From positions 372,001 through 436,000 of the forward strand of contig NOKP01000031.1 of assembly GCA_002682825.1 (NCBI GenBank): a DNA stretch of 64,000 bases, written 5' to 3'. This document shows, in pieces, positions 23,488-35,486 of the stretch. Source of the stretch: Neonectria sp. B-13 (taxonomy: Eukaryota > Ascomycota > Sordariomycetes > Hypocreales > Nectriaceae). The notes under the pieces are model-generated. The model searched no databases, was not told the origin of the DNA, and saw nothing but the letters and a program-made list of their open reading frames with translations. Position numbers and translations under genes: made by a program. Every line of letters starts with the position of its first letter. Within the stretch, counting starts at the first letter, position 1.

Positions 23488-23915
23488 CAATTGGATGACA
23501 GAACTCCGCTGAGATTTCAAATTATAACCTCACAAAGTCAAGACCACCGCGAGCTCAACACTGTGCCCGTCAGACAGAAAAACGAGTCGCAAGGGGACGA
23601 TGCACGTCTTCGTTGTTGCTAAACAAAGGGAATGCTTGGCTTCATTACGAGAATATTTTGCTTCTTAAATGTCAATGATACTTCTAAGTCATCTAAAGTG
23701 ATAGGTTCGGGGTAATCAGGTTGAGCATGAGGTATGCATTGCATCTGTGCTCAAAGTTGCCACGTCCCCCATTATAGCAGCGTTGACAAGAAGCGTGCTC
23801 TTGGTCCGTTCGCGACTTAGCGCAATACCTATCACGCTTCTTAACTTGTACCGTATCAAGCCCAAGGCCCAGCTCAGAAGAGATATCTACGGTGTCCTTC
23901 CGAAAATTACCTGTT
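23488..23915. other. Intergenic, no gene seen
   Basis: Mixed-composition DNA between the tRNA and the decayed metallophosphoesterase. I see no coding signal. Confidence 0.45.
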
Positions 23916-24743
23916 CATAGTTGGCTTGGCTCCGGTCAAATAGAAGACGTTCCCCTCCCCTCCATGAATGTGACCGCAGACAACAACCTCTGGCTTTGCC
24001 CTCCATAGTTCTGCAAGCAATTTCTCAGCCCTTGCATTTATCGTTAAGATGTTCCTTGGGCGGGCCATGCAAAAGCATCACGTCGGTTCCTCTTGGCACC
24101 GGGTCCGTCCAGGTAAACGCTTCTGTAAGTTCTATTGCATCGCCATTGTTTCCGCCATCCCCATACCGGAATGCGAAGTGTACACACCTTGGTGTCCATG
24201 GGCTGCCAAACACGCGAATTGAGCGGCCCTTCTCTTGTAGAAACAGGTCCACGGAACCGTGCTCTACGTAGTGAATTCCACTCCAGTCAAGATCGGAGCG
24301 AAGCTGGCTTGGGCGTCGACCCAGCTCGTGGTCGGGATGCACAGAAACGAAGTTTGAGTCAAGGAGCAGGTCATGATTCCCAGAAATTACAACCTTGTAT
24401 GGATGCGGTTGTGAACCAAGCCATTTAAGCTGGGCTTGGACCTCGCCGAACGTTCCGTACTGCGAGAGGTCTCGGCGTGAAGAAAAATATCCCCCATTAG
24501 CAGTGGAAAATGATTCGCCCAGCGACGCTTTTCTAGCTCACAGGGCCGAAAAAATGTCTGCTTGTCGCTTGGATTGGTATATTGACGAAGTCCAACGACT
24601 TTGTCGCCCTGAGTCTCGAAGACTGTGGGCGCAGTATGCCCAGCACGACACAAGGCAGATTCGTCTAGTTGCTCTAGAATATGTGGTATATCATCTAAGA
24701 GATTATGGTGAGAACACAACCCTTGTCGCTTTAGGCGGTGCAT
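23916..24743 (-). pseudogene. Decayed calcineurin-like metallophosphoesterase
   Basis: Metal-binding motifs of one phosphoesterase lie in order on the minus strand but in different frames. MGDIFLHA (the GD...H block) is in one frame, ending near 24480. After a one-base shift the next frame carries on with SQYGTFGEVQAQLKWL, VVISGNHDLLLDS (the GNHD motif), VFGSPWTPR and LLHGPPKEHLND. A TGA at 24025-24027 follows. In a third frame come LLAELWRAKPEVVVCG and then HIHGGEG, the terminal GHxH motif. The shifts cannot be explained by introns, because no GT-AG pairs sit there. The usual first motif (DTH) is not recognisable. An intact copy would hydrolyse phosphoesters using two metals; this one cannot make the full protein. 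Confidence 0.75.
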
Positions 24744-24994
24744 TCAACACCATTCTCCTTCATTCACGGTCGACTACGCATGATGTGAACTTCGGTCAGC
24801 TTCTGGCCCATCGACACATGCGCATTTATTTGATTGAACAATTATGTAACAGACCTAACAAATTGTGAGGCTAGAGGGCTTTATTTGGTCAAGAGCCGTC
24901 CAACCCATCAGCACACAGAACCAATCCACCCTTTGAATCCTGTGCTATGCATTTCCGGCCCCGTGGTGAGTTGGGCTAACACACCCGTGGGACA

Positions 24995-25666
24995 TCAAAT
25001 TGTCTTATCGTCATACGACGTGAATCCTCTCAACTTCTCCCACTCTCCTTCTGTGATACCAAACTCCAATAAGTCATGCCATTGTCGATTTTGCCAAATA
25101 GTCTCCCTCCGTCGACCCTCTAATTTGAACCCAATGGCTTCATACAAATGCACCGCCTTGGGGTTGTACGACGCAGTCGAGATCCCCACCGCGTGCAGAC
25201 CTGCGTGCCTAAAGGCCCAATCTAACATCCAGTTGATAGCTTCCCGCCCGTAGCCTTTGCTTTGATACGGCTTTGCTAGGGAGATGCCGATGTCGGAGTT
25301 TCGATGGTGTCTTTCAGTGGACGAGACGCCACCCCAGCCGATGCACATGATGCCGATGATGGTGGGCTGGTTGTCTTTCTTTGTGTCGCTGTCTGAACCC
25401 TCTGGTCCGTTCACTTTCGAATCCTCCTCGGGAAGAAGGCACACCGCAACGCCCATCAAGGAGTTGGTGACAGACCGAAGATACGAGTCGAAGTCTTTCT
25501 TTCCTGTTGGTTGAAGCATGCCAGAGCTTGCCATGGCTTGTATAAGGGGATCTTGGACAATTTGAGGGATGAAATTCTTCAAGGCTTCGTCCGATTCATC
25601 AGCCCTGATGTAACGAAGGCGAGCAGACTGGAAGGCGTCGACAATCTCAACTGTGGTGTAGTCCAT
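24995..25666 (-). CDS. GNAT-family N-acetyltransferase
   Basis: A single-exon 223-residue protein. The GNAT fold is shown by the acetyl-CoA-binding element AKPYQSKGYGREAINWMLDWAF (Q-x-x-G-x-G/A at YQSKGYG) and the C-terminal ASYNPKAVHLYEAIGFKLEGRRRE, the usual N..A..LYE..GF pattern of RimJ/RimL-like enzymes. It would move the acetyl group from acetyl-CoA to an amine. The substrate (protein N-terminus or small amine) cannot be told. There is no signal peptide or membrane segment. It sits just upstream of the decayed phosphoesterase on the same strand. Confidence 0.9.
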   Translation of the reverse strand: MDYTTVEIVDAFQSARLRYIRADESDEALKNFIPQIVQDPLIQAMASSGMLQPTGKKDFDSYLRSVTNSLMGVAVCLLPEEDSKVNGPEGSDSDTKKDNQPTIIGIMCIGWGGVSSTERHHRNSDIGISLAKPYQSKGYGREAINWMLDWAFRHAGLHAVGISTASYNPKAVHLYEAIGFKLEGRRRETIWQNRQWHDLLEFGITEGEWEKLRGFTSYDDKTI

Positions 25667-27018
25667 GTTGTTTTAAGTTGCTAAAAGACAATTTAAAATT
25701 GCCCAAAGAAGGTTTTGGAGTTGAATGCACACTGTAAGAAAGACGAGACCAGTTATGCTATATATGCGAACAGGTAATTACTTGGTCTTGACAGAGTAGT
25801 GGAGGTCAAGAACCTGAATACGAATACTGCGCTTCGACCAATCGGCACACGCCGACTGAGTCATCCGGAAGAGAAATGGGCAGAGGACTCAGACCGCTCC
25901 ACAAATATCAAGTCTCCCCATGCCTTGCGTGTTCTAGTCTACGAAGTACGATGGAAGTGTGCGAACAAGCACAAATACCAAAAAGATTGAGGTTGGTCAA
26001 CAAAAACGCCTCCATTACCAGTACAAATACCCCGTCACTTATCCAGCCGTGGTTGTGTTCAGAATGTTAACGAATGACTATCAGAGTCCGATTGCGCATG
26101 TTGTGACTGAACCATCTGACTAGGCACTTAAATTTATTGAAGCTGTGCTTCATTAGATGCGATGAACAGGCTATCCTTCTCAGCAATTACTTCAAGGTTT
26201 AACCTAGCTACTTCTTAATTTTGCTGAGAAGTTTCCTCTTGATCGGTGTCAGTCAAAACACCCACCTAGAGCGTGATGATAAGTAGGACGGAGTTCTCCT
26301 TGACCATCCAAGAACGTATTGCGCCTTTTACCCTATACCCTTTGCCGTAGGGTATCCATCTGGCTGGCCAGCTCGTTGCCATTAAGCAGAGGACTGCTCA
26401 GGTCCTGCCTGTGCCAATAACTGCGCACTATACGGCTTCGAGACGGCCTCCGAGCCTTTTACAGGTCAATTGAATCTTTTCGAACATACGGAAGTCACTT
26501 GAAGTGTTCTGTAACACCCGTGTAAGAGCCGTGCGGCAGACCCTCACGTACTGGACTAATGGGTATGATTGCTACCGCGTCCAAGTAGAATCCTAGGGTC
26601 AAGACCCCCACTATCGCATTGCAGATGAAATTCAGCAGACCGAGCAAAAGATAAGACGCATATTCACCACGGTCAACACAAACATGGCCCAGAGAAGACT
26701 CAAGATAGGGCTGTCCAGCGCTAATAGCCGTGGCTGAACCATTCCAAGCCGACGGCGGCGCCAAGATCCGCCACGTCCAGCAGCGAACGCCACCAACAAA
26801 CGTTAACAAAATTGATCTCACGATAAGCCCAGAAACTGAACTATTGAAACCTGCATGTTATTGCAGGGTTCATATCAACGACCTGTCAATCTAATCTATT
26901 AACAACAGGACAGCACGCTCCAACGCCTTGCCTTCAGAGCAGGACGAATACAACGACGGGCAAAGAAGCCCCAAATTACAAAGGTGGTATGTCTAACAGT
27001 CCATTTCCCATGCCCAAA
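25667..27018. other. Intergenic, no gene supported
   Basis: About 1.35 kb with short frames only. A 108-codon minus-strand frame at 26495-26821 has one hydrophobic stretch but no motif and no supporting splice structure, so I do not call it. Confidence 0.45.
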
Positions 27019-28969
27019 CTAACAAGCGCCTTGCTGCCACATCTTGACAGACTGTACCGTCATGCCGCGGTTTTCCACCGGCCCCCAGCTGGGGAGCCAA
27101 GTGCTGTTGGCCTTCCAAAAGTCCTTCATGGGCGTGTCACTGCCGTCAGCCCAAGGCTTGGTGCCCATTCCGTCTCTGTCGTTTAAGTGTTAGTCCTAGT
27201 GCCAGTAGCTCGTTGCCTAAAAAGCAAACAAGATAAGCAGGGAGATGAAGGGAACTTACGGGAACCAGCCTTGTGTTCCTCCGACCGCCACGTTGAGAAT
27301 GAGATAGAATTTCTGATCGAAGGGGGTGTTGGATCTGCCAGTCTGGGTCCAAGGATCTTCTGGCGTCGTGTTGTTCACAGCGGTCCGCCAGAATTCACCG
27401 TACGTCCACATGTTCTTGTTCTTCGTGAAGTCAAAGAAGACGATTTGCTGTAGAAAACGAGAGATCATTAGTAAACTCTTGCACATGAGAGAATATTGCA
27501 TCTGTTTGAATCACTTACGCGCAATCGGCCATCCAGCCATGTGAAGATGTACTTCTCAGACCATTCCAAAGAGTAGGTGTGGAAGCCTTCCGTGTACTTG
27601 GTTCGCTTGCCTCCCCATTCACCGTAGGTCTTGTACCAGGCATCGTTGAGGTACGACGTGCCCCAGTGCAGGGCCGAGCTGATAATGTGATCACCGAGAG
27701 GATACGTTTCAGCGTCGTTGCCACGGGACTCGGCGATGTCGATCTCTCCGCTCTTGGGCCACTCTCCATAGACGGAATCCTGCGGCATCATCCAGATGGC
27801 AGGCCACATCCAGTCTCCCTTGGGCATTTTGGCCACGACCTCGACGCGGCCGTATTTGATTGCTTTTTTGCCGGCAGTTGTGAGACGGGCAGATCGCACG
27901 GGATTGATGATCAGTCCACGGGTTGTGTTGCTGATGGCCGCACAGGGTTGACTGCGAACCCATTCGTTGACGGTCTGCTGGGTGACACGCTGATCACGGA
28001 GGGTGCAGGTTCCATCTTTGGTCAAATTCACGGTGTAGCTGGTAGGAAGAGTGAGCCAGTGCCAGAAATGAAATGGAGATCATGTACTCACCCGTTGGTC
28101 AACTGCCCATAAGTGATCTTGGTGCTCTCAAGAGTCATCGTAGGAACAATGTGAAGACCTTGGGCATCCACATATGAGTTCTTAGGGTCATCCGTAGTCC
28201 AGTCGAAGGAACCTGTGCTGTGAAAGGTCAGCCGCCTGTATAGAAAGCAAGAGGGTTTTGTGATGCTTACCCGAAACCATTCATTTGGATTTCATGATTC
28301 CAAACCTTCTTGTTCAGAGTCTCAAACTTGTCGTCGAGAATGAGGCACAGCTAGAAAAGTCATCAGAAACAGTCCAATCTCATGTGCAGCCAGATGAGAC
28401 AACGTACCTCTTGTTTTGGAACATCCTTGATCTTCAGCCAGCAAATGACTGCCCCAATGCCTGCACAGAAATGTCAGAGCCGGCCAGCTGAATGTGTCTG
28501 TCACAGGGCGCGGTACTTACCAAGTGCAATTACAACACCGACATAGAATATCGCACTGTCCCAGTTGAAACGACGATTGGCTTTGTCGAGCCAGGGCTTC
28601 TCGAACCTAGGTGATGACGCGTCAGTATGAATGAAGCGCAATGCGGTGGGCATACACACTGGCCAACAAGCCGGGAGCTCTTGAATCGTCGACGGGGAGC
28701 AGGCGCTGTGCAATCATGTTAGTCATCGATGAAGTGAGGCAGTGCTGTCATCGGTACTTACCTCTAGGGAAGTATCCCGACGCTGACTTCTGCGATGAAG
28801 TGGAGGGCAGAGGAGTGGTGACGAGAGGTGTGGCGAAGGGATTGGTGCCAGGAGTCGTTCCCTCCCGAAACAGGGTCGGTGAGCGTGGTGCATTGTTGCC
28901 CGGGCTGCTTCGGCCAGATTCAACGGCAGAAGTAGTAGCCGTGGACTCAGCCCGAGAGTGGATTGCCAT
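27019..28969 (-). CDS. GH16 family glucanase-like protein, type II membrane-anchored
   Basis: Nine exons (28969-28762, 28705-28660, 28606-28521, 28460-28408, 28350-28271, 28217-28092, 28038-27519, 27447-27260, 27175-27019) give 487 residues. A Ser/Thr/Pro-rich cytosolic N-terminus is followed by FEKPWLDKANRRFNWD and one membrane span (AIFYVGVVIALGIGAVICW). The GH16 catalytic domain then faces outwards. The active site is SGEIDIAESRGN, with Glu298 nucleophile, Asp300 and Glu303 acid/base all present. Trp-rich substrate strands (WMWPAIWMMP, SALHWG, FTWLDGRL) are normal. GH16 enzymes act on beta-1,3/1,4-glucans, so a role in cell-wall glucan turnover is likely. The N-terminal anchor suggests a wall-synthesis or sensing role rather than secretion. 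Confidence 0.92.
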
Positions 28970-30855
28970 GTTGGAGAAAGGCGAGAGATACTTGGCCGGT
29001 GCGAGTGTATGCAGCCCCCGTTCGCAGATCGGCAGAGTGGAAGAGTTATGACTGAAGCCGAAATAGAGAGCCTCAAACAAAACAAATGGAGATTTTGGAG
29101 AGAAGGATGCCCAAGAGCCAGGAGCACGTGTCAAATGCGCTGCAGTATCAATGATATAATTTCCACAAGGCTTTGGCAAGAAAAGCATTTTCAATTGCCC
29201 ATGTTGTCACCGACCCCCTTGTCCACTGATAGCATAATCCACACGAGCGGTTCCATCTTGTCCAGGCTTCTGGGCCTGGATTGAATCGTAGCCAGCCACA
29301 AAGACTGCGTGGCAGCTCACTAACCTACAACCGAACGGACCAGCCGGAAGAAGGTGCGTCGTTATCTTGTTAGCAGGCGCCGGACACGACGCGGCGGCTC
29401 TATTTTAGAGCCGGGACTCTTCCCCTATCGGGTTTTGGTGTTGAGCAGGTCGACGTAGACGCCAACGTTGGTGGCATTCGCGGAAGACGGAAAAGGGGCA
29501 GGGGGCCCGGGCGATCGGACAATCTCGGTCCCACGTTGAGTAGTCTGGATAGTCGTTTGGCTGAGGCTACCGAACAAATGGTAGTCTATCCAGCGTGCAA
29601 GTGTGAGTGGAGCTTTGTGGCGGCTTAGATTGGTCTGAGGCTCACAAGCAAGAAGCCACTAAGCAATATCTCTAATTTTCTGTGGCTTCAATAGCCCCCT
29701 TCGGCTTCAGCTTCTATTCTATCCGTAACGGCGACGCAAATGCAAGCCACAATGATAAACCATGCCCTGAGGCGTTGCTGTTAGCGTCGTGAGGACTCGC
29801 TTGAGCCTCCCTCCCCCTGGCGGTTTTCTTGGGTCCGACCGACGCTACTACGTGTTCTTGACAACAGCAGCGGGAAAAGAGAAACGTCTTTTCTATGGAC
29901 ACGGAGGGACAGCTCCGAAATCAGTTCGTTCAGCCGTTGGACGGGCCGCCACGCTGGTACCAAGCGGAGTTTGCCAACGGCCGACTTAACTTTGAGACTT
30001 GCAGTCTACTCGCATCGACTGTGGGCTGGGGTGACACAAAATGATGTCCACGGTCGAAAAATGTTTGCCAGAATGATGGTGACCTACGTTGCGCTGCAGG
30101 GGTCTTAGTTTCCAGGCAAACCTCCTCATACTGTGACCGCCAGGCTTCAGCTTCACAGAAAATCTTATCACGCCTCCTTGAGTTTTCAGGCACTAAAATT
30201 CTGCCAAACGCTTGCTTGGTATGACGCGCCAAGGTGACCGAGGCTTGGCGCGCGCCAATCCAGGGGTTGTTGAGTGCCGAGAATCGAACTATCACTAGTA
30301 GCATACATCTAGTCTAAACCCTTAGTTTCAATAGTCTCGGGAGACGGCCCAGCCTTGCTCAAGAGCCTCCACCTGGATGCACCGCCCTGACCTAATCCTG
30401 GCAAGCAGCTTGAGCGAGCTCGAGCTCACCTTCACTGACCGTGATTGTGCTATCTACGCTCGCTGCTGTTGGCTCTGGACCTGCACGTTCTGCGCTGTGG
30501 CGTGCCTCCTCAGCCCGCCTAAACGCCCACCACGAGTATTCGTAAGCCCGTGAATATCATGTCAGCCTTATCTAGCCTCTCGGCATTTCTGAACAATATT
30601 CAGTAGATCGCCCTTAGCGCCTTGCGTTAATGGCGCCTCGTCCACTCCGTGCTGGCTCGGTAACGGAGCTGAAAGGGATTAAGCAATGGCCCGGGTGTGT
30701 TGCTACGATAGGGATCTGGATCTCCATTTCTGGACGGCCCGAAAGTCTCTTGCTGGCCATATATCCTCCTTTCTCATCTTTTCTTCCCATTTCCCCCGTT
30801 TCTCTTGGGTCCGTGACGTTGGCAAGTGTTTGTCCTGAACAGTCTCCAGGCTACA
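28970..30855. promoter_or_regulatory. Long divergent intergenic region between GH16 and GT2
   Basis: 1.9 kb between divergent starts. No gene is supported. Short frames exist on both strands but lack motifs. It probably holds both promoters and 5' untranslated regions; the last 100 bp before 30856 are pyrimidine-rich. Confidence 0.45.
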
Positions 30856-33800
30856 ATGGCAGAATCTGGACAGCAACCCTCGGTTTCCTCTCCCGAGGAA
30901 ACCGGACTTTCGAAAAGCGGAAATGTTACGTTCCCAAGTCGTCCAGCCTCAGCACTTCGACCCTTTTCCGACCATTTCCTAAGCGCCGAAAACTCAAGGG
31001 TTGCCTCCAGAGCCTCATCCATCCACGAGAGCCCCATGGATGATCCCAGCTTGGTAAATTGACCTCCATATACATCTCACCCATGGAGATCATCACTGAC
31101 ACTTCCCTCTTTAGGTGGCCAAGTATGTCTCTCGGCGAGCCACTCTTCTCGGTTTCTTTGACGACCCTGAAGATCAGTCCCTGGTCAACGGGTTCTCCGA
31201 GACTTGCATTGCTGTGAAGACACCTGAAGACAATTATGTCTTCCAACCCAGCGATGTCAACCCTCTCCTGGCACTCGCTGTCGCGAGGATTAATCGCAAG
31301 GCTGTCTTGTCCATGACGTCCGAGGTCATCCCCACCATCGTCGACTCCATCCAACCCGGCCAAACCCAGTTCTACATTGAGGCTACTGGAACGCCGATAT
31401 CTATCGTCGCCTCTCTTGAGGAGATCAGCCCAGATGTTTCCGCCAACTCAAAGGCTTGCATAGTGCTCAAGGAACGGGTGATGCTGGTGTGGTCCAACAA
31501 CCCAAAGAAAATTGTGAACCAGGCCCACGATGTTGAGACCCAGCTTCTCAACGTGGTAAGTATATCATCTCTCACACTCACATTGACCATGGGCTCATTC
31601 TGTCTAGTGCTTTATCCCCGAGACAGGTTTCACTCCCCATCGGTTGTCTCGACGATCATCCTATACTCGCTACTCCAGCCGAAACCAAGAACCAGAATCG
31701 ACTGTTCGAGGTGCTATCAACGAGAAAGATGAAATCTACAAGATAGCTGTCCGAATGGAAGAGGGAGTTGACGACGACGCAAGTATCTTGGAAGGTCAGA
31801 TGCCATCAAGACCGACCTTTCGTATGCATTCGGTCAAGATGGCGTTGACCACAATGCTTGTTATCATCACTCAGGCTATCAGTGTCTCAAAGGTTTGCCA
31901 CATCGCCTTGTCCAAATTGAAACCCGGCCGATGTACTGACATTCTTAGGTGCTCAATGAATATCTGTGGGATGGAGGCATGCTTCGTTTCGCCCTGGTAC
32001 GTATATCGCAGGCTCTGGCATGAACTTCAAGGACTAACTCGACGCTTAGCTCGCGACAATTCCTGCTTTGGCGGTGTTCTCTATCGTAAGTTGCAAATCT
32101 TCAGTCGTTGCTTTCTTGGCTGACCCATCTCCAGTTTTTCTTCAGCAGTATCATTACTGGTATCTTTCAGCTGTTGCTCCCGGTTAGCCTGTGCCTGAAG
32201 AACTCCAAGTTTCATTCTGGTTCGTACCCAAGTGCCACTGTAATCCTCTACATTCAACTTACAATGACTAGCCGTCAAGCCAAACCCGAAGAGACACCAA
32301 GACTACGAGCTTCCCCATGTTACCATTCAAATGCCTGTGTACAAGGAAGGCCTCAAAGGGTATGTGAAAACCACAGGTTGACTACTACTGGCATAGCTAA
32401 CCAAACTAGTGTCATCGTCCCCACGATGGTGAGCGTCATGGCCGCCATTCAGTATTACGAAGAGCGGGGCGGAACTGCTTCGGTATTCATCAACGACGAT
32501 GGCATGCAATGCATTCAGCCCGAGCTCGCAGAGGCTCGAAAGCAATACTACCGGGAGAACGACATCGGATTCACTGCTCGACTGCCCAACAAGCAATCGC
32601 CAAAGAAGAAATCCTGGTTCAAGAAGTCCGATGCATCACAAGATTCCGAACAGGAGAAGAGTTCTCGCACGCCTCAAGATATAGCTAATGAGATCGGCTT
32701 CGAACGAAAGGGAAAGTTCAAGAAGGCTAGTAACATGAACTACGGACTGGCCTTCTCCAACCGTGTCGAAGATGAGATTACTCGTCTGAGCAGCTTGGAA
32801 TGCCAGAAGCGTGGCTGCACCCAAGCCGACTTGACCGCCGACGATGACGACGAGATCTATCAGCAAGCCCTCCAGAACATGCTGGGTGAAGATGAAGGCC
32901 GCACTTGTAAGTCTTGGCCCATTTGTCTTCTGGATCGCGCGATACTGATATTTGTTGCAGGGGCTGAGGGTAACATCCGCATTGGCGAGTTGATTCTGAT
33001 GTAAGTTGATTCATTGGCACCGGAACAATCTGTCAGCTAACCTGACTGCAGCATCGATTGTGATACTCGAGTTCCCATCGACTGTCTCCTCTACGGAGCT
33101 CTGGAGATGCACGAAAGCCCTGAGGTTGCCATTCTCCAGCACGGCTCCGGCGTCATGCAGGTTGTTCACAACACCTTTGAGAACGGAAGTAAGTCAACAC
33201 CCAAACATGTTGATTCCCTGATCACTTCTAACACCACGCAGTTGCTTATTTCACTGATGTCATTTACACCGCCATCAAGTATGGTGTTGGCACCGGAGAC
33301 ATCGCACCTTTTGTTGGTCACAACGCTTTTCTGCGCTGGGAGGCCATTCAGGACGTTGCCTTTGTAGACACGGACAAGAAGACGAAATGGTGGTCTGAGT
33401 GCCACGTGTCTGAGGATTTCGATATTGCCCTCCGCGTTCAGATGGCTGGTATGACATGCCGTCTCGCAACATACCACAACGGAGAGTTCAAGGAAGGTGT
33501 ATCACTCACTCTTTACGACGAGTTGACACGATGGGAGAAGTATTCCTATGGCTCCAACGAGCTGGTTTTCCATCCATTGTAAGCCATGTTGAGTAACCTT
33601 CTGATGTCCCTGACTAACATTTGGGCAGTTACAAATGGTTCTACAGAGGTCCCGTCACGAAGCTCTTTCTCCGTTTCCTCTGGAGCAATATTCCTGTCAC
33701 CAGCAAGGTCACCATCATTGGCTACATGTTTACCTGTTTGTCAACCTTTCTCGATGAGTAATCCTCATAAGCTAACCTGTCTGTAGACCACGCGATTGCC

Positions 33801-34413
33801 TCGGGCATGTTCTTCACCGTGGTGAACTATGTCGTTGTCGGCCTCTACTCAGATGTTATTGACCACTACTATCTGTCATCTTTCGGAATCTGGGTTGCCC
33901 TTGCTGTCGTCTTCAACGGATTTGGCTCAATAGCTTTCAGCATGCTTCGTCACAAGTTGAAGGAGGTTACCTTCTGGCGCGCACTGATGCAGGCCCTCAA
34001 ATGGGTGCCTTTCCTAGCCCTTTTCTTCGGAGGCATCAGCCTCAACTGTGCCAAGGCTTTGTTGTGCCACGCCTTCAGCATCAACATTGAATGGTCGTCC
34101 ACGGCCAAGGAAGTGGGACCGACAGGTTTCTATATTGGCTTGGACAAGATGATCAAGACGTTCCGGTACACCTGGGGTATCTGTATTGTCCTCGCAGCTG
34201 GTAAGTGGATGCACATTCCAATGGAACTTGATTACAATCACCGTGAACGTGAGCTGACTAGTCGTTATAGGCATCATCTACATGGCTGTTGCAGCGCCTT
34301 GGGGCTGGACCATCACTCCAGGTCCTCACTCGACCGCAACCATTGCCATCATCCCCCTGGCTCTCCAAATCTGCAGTGCTTCATTGCTGCCATTCTTCCT
34401 GGGAATCAACTAG
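30856..34413 (+). CDS. Family 2 glycosyltransferase, fungal hyphal-growth GT2 type
   Basis: Fourteen exons (30856-31053, 31115-31555, 31608-31892, 31949-31996, 32050-32085, 32135-32219, 32272-32359, 32410-32906, 32961-33000, 33052-33188, 33242-33578, 33629-33735, 33787-34200, 34271-34413) join in phase to 951 residues. A cytosolic N-terminal domain precedes two membrane spans (MALTTMLVIITQAISVS; TIPALAVFSIFFFSSIITG). The catalytic loop has FINDDGMQ, IDCDTRVP, VSEDFD and TRWEKY, the D,D,D,(Q/R)xxRW-like set of processive GT2 enzymes such as chitin and hyaluronan synthases. At least four more spans form the exit channel. The layout matches the conserved fungal GT2 reported as needed for hyphal growth on solid surfaces in plant pathogens. 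The polysaccharide made is not known. Confidence 0.93.
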
Positions 34414-34723
34414 TTTGTAGATGGGAGAAAGAGGAGTTTTTGTTCAACGAATTGGAAATGTACTTAGATGGGCTTTGGGTTGCAGTAACTCGCGGTGATT
34501 ATTCTTCTGGGTAATAGGGTAATTAGATGGGATAATTGTTAGATAGAGGCTTTAGATGTGTAACCGCGCCAAGGTGTTTTTAATACCCAATGTTTAAGAG
34601 CTATTGATCAACTGTTATCTAGCTCGCCTTATCATAATTAAGCTTGCATCTCTGAGATAATCCGAAGGCTGCAGCTTCCACGGCACCCCACTCCTTAATA
34701 GCGGTCTGCTTCTTCGCCTGAGT

Positions 34724-35073
34724 TCACTTCATGCCAATTTCCATGCCCTGGTCTATGTCCTTAAAAATGTGCAAGAAATCATCGTAGGGATCGTCGATAC
34801 GCAACCGCGCGGAAGCGTCGATCGATGTCTCCCAAATCTCATTGCTGTCAATAAGAGAGCCTGGCTCTTTGGATCGATGGCTCGGATGTAAAGGCCGTCG
34901 TTGTATGGTAAGCGAGCGAAGGAGGGAGGGTACATGTAGGTAGAGTGGAGTTGCCTAGTAAACTGGTGGCCTGGATCACCGCGGAGAAGTTGGAGGTGTA
35001 CTTTGATAGGATCAAACCGAAACTGCAGCACCAGCGCCTTCAGCCAAGAAGTCAGCTCAGGGTGGAGATATTA
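34724..35073 (-). pseudogene. Unidentified gene relic, frame-shifted C-terminal fragment
   Basis: On the minus strand a protein-like stretch (WLKALVLQFRFDPIKVHLQ, then YMYPPSFARLPYNDGLYIRA) runs to about 34860. There the coding character moves to another frame (LIDSNEIWETSIDASARLRI, then DDPYDDFLHIFKDIDQGM) and ends at a TGA at 34724. An in-frame TAA lies just upstream of the first stretch. Amino-acid composition is ordinary on both sides of the break, so one shift in a former gene is the simplest reading. I do not recognise the family. Confidence 0.5.
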
Positions 35074-35396
35074 AGCTTGGGATGTAAGCATTGAAAACAA
35101 AGCAAAACTATAGAAAGCAACAACAAAGAAAGATCATCATTTCTCGCTATGGAAATGCGAAATATGTGAGTGATGCTGGCTGGTGTTTGTTATTCATTCA
35201 GGAATCTTTCAGCCAGGATGGATGGATGAGTACACAAAACCTAACGCTTGTAGATAATTTTTATCTGGTTATTTATTCTTTTACAGGAAGGACTCCTTGC
35301 TAACACAATAACAGTTCACTTGCCTATGACAGACAGACAGACACACAGAAAGAAGGATCAACACCTAGAAGCGGATCTCTGAGGAGCAAAAAGAAG

Positions 35397-35486
35397 GGTC
35401 TGGCCGGGGATTGAACCCGGGACCTCTCGCAAGCTAAGCTATAGGGTTTGCCCTAAGCGAGAATCATACCGCTAGACCACCAGACC
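35397..35486 (-). tRNA. tRNA-Pro(AGG) with intron
   Basis: On the minus strand the gene runs from GGTCTGGTGGTCTAG to CCCCGGCCAGACC. The acceptor stem GGTCTGG/CCAGACC is perfect. The anticodon stem is CTCGC/GCGAG with loop TTAGGG, giving anticodon AGG. An intron of about 19 nt follows the base after the anticodon. The T-arm is GGGTTCAATCCC. Confidence 0.92.

Noticed and set aside
26495..26821. 108-codon minus-strand frame with a hydrophobic segment
   Set aside because: There is one hydrophobic run only, no conserved motif, no splice partners and an ordinary intergenic setting.
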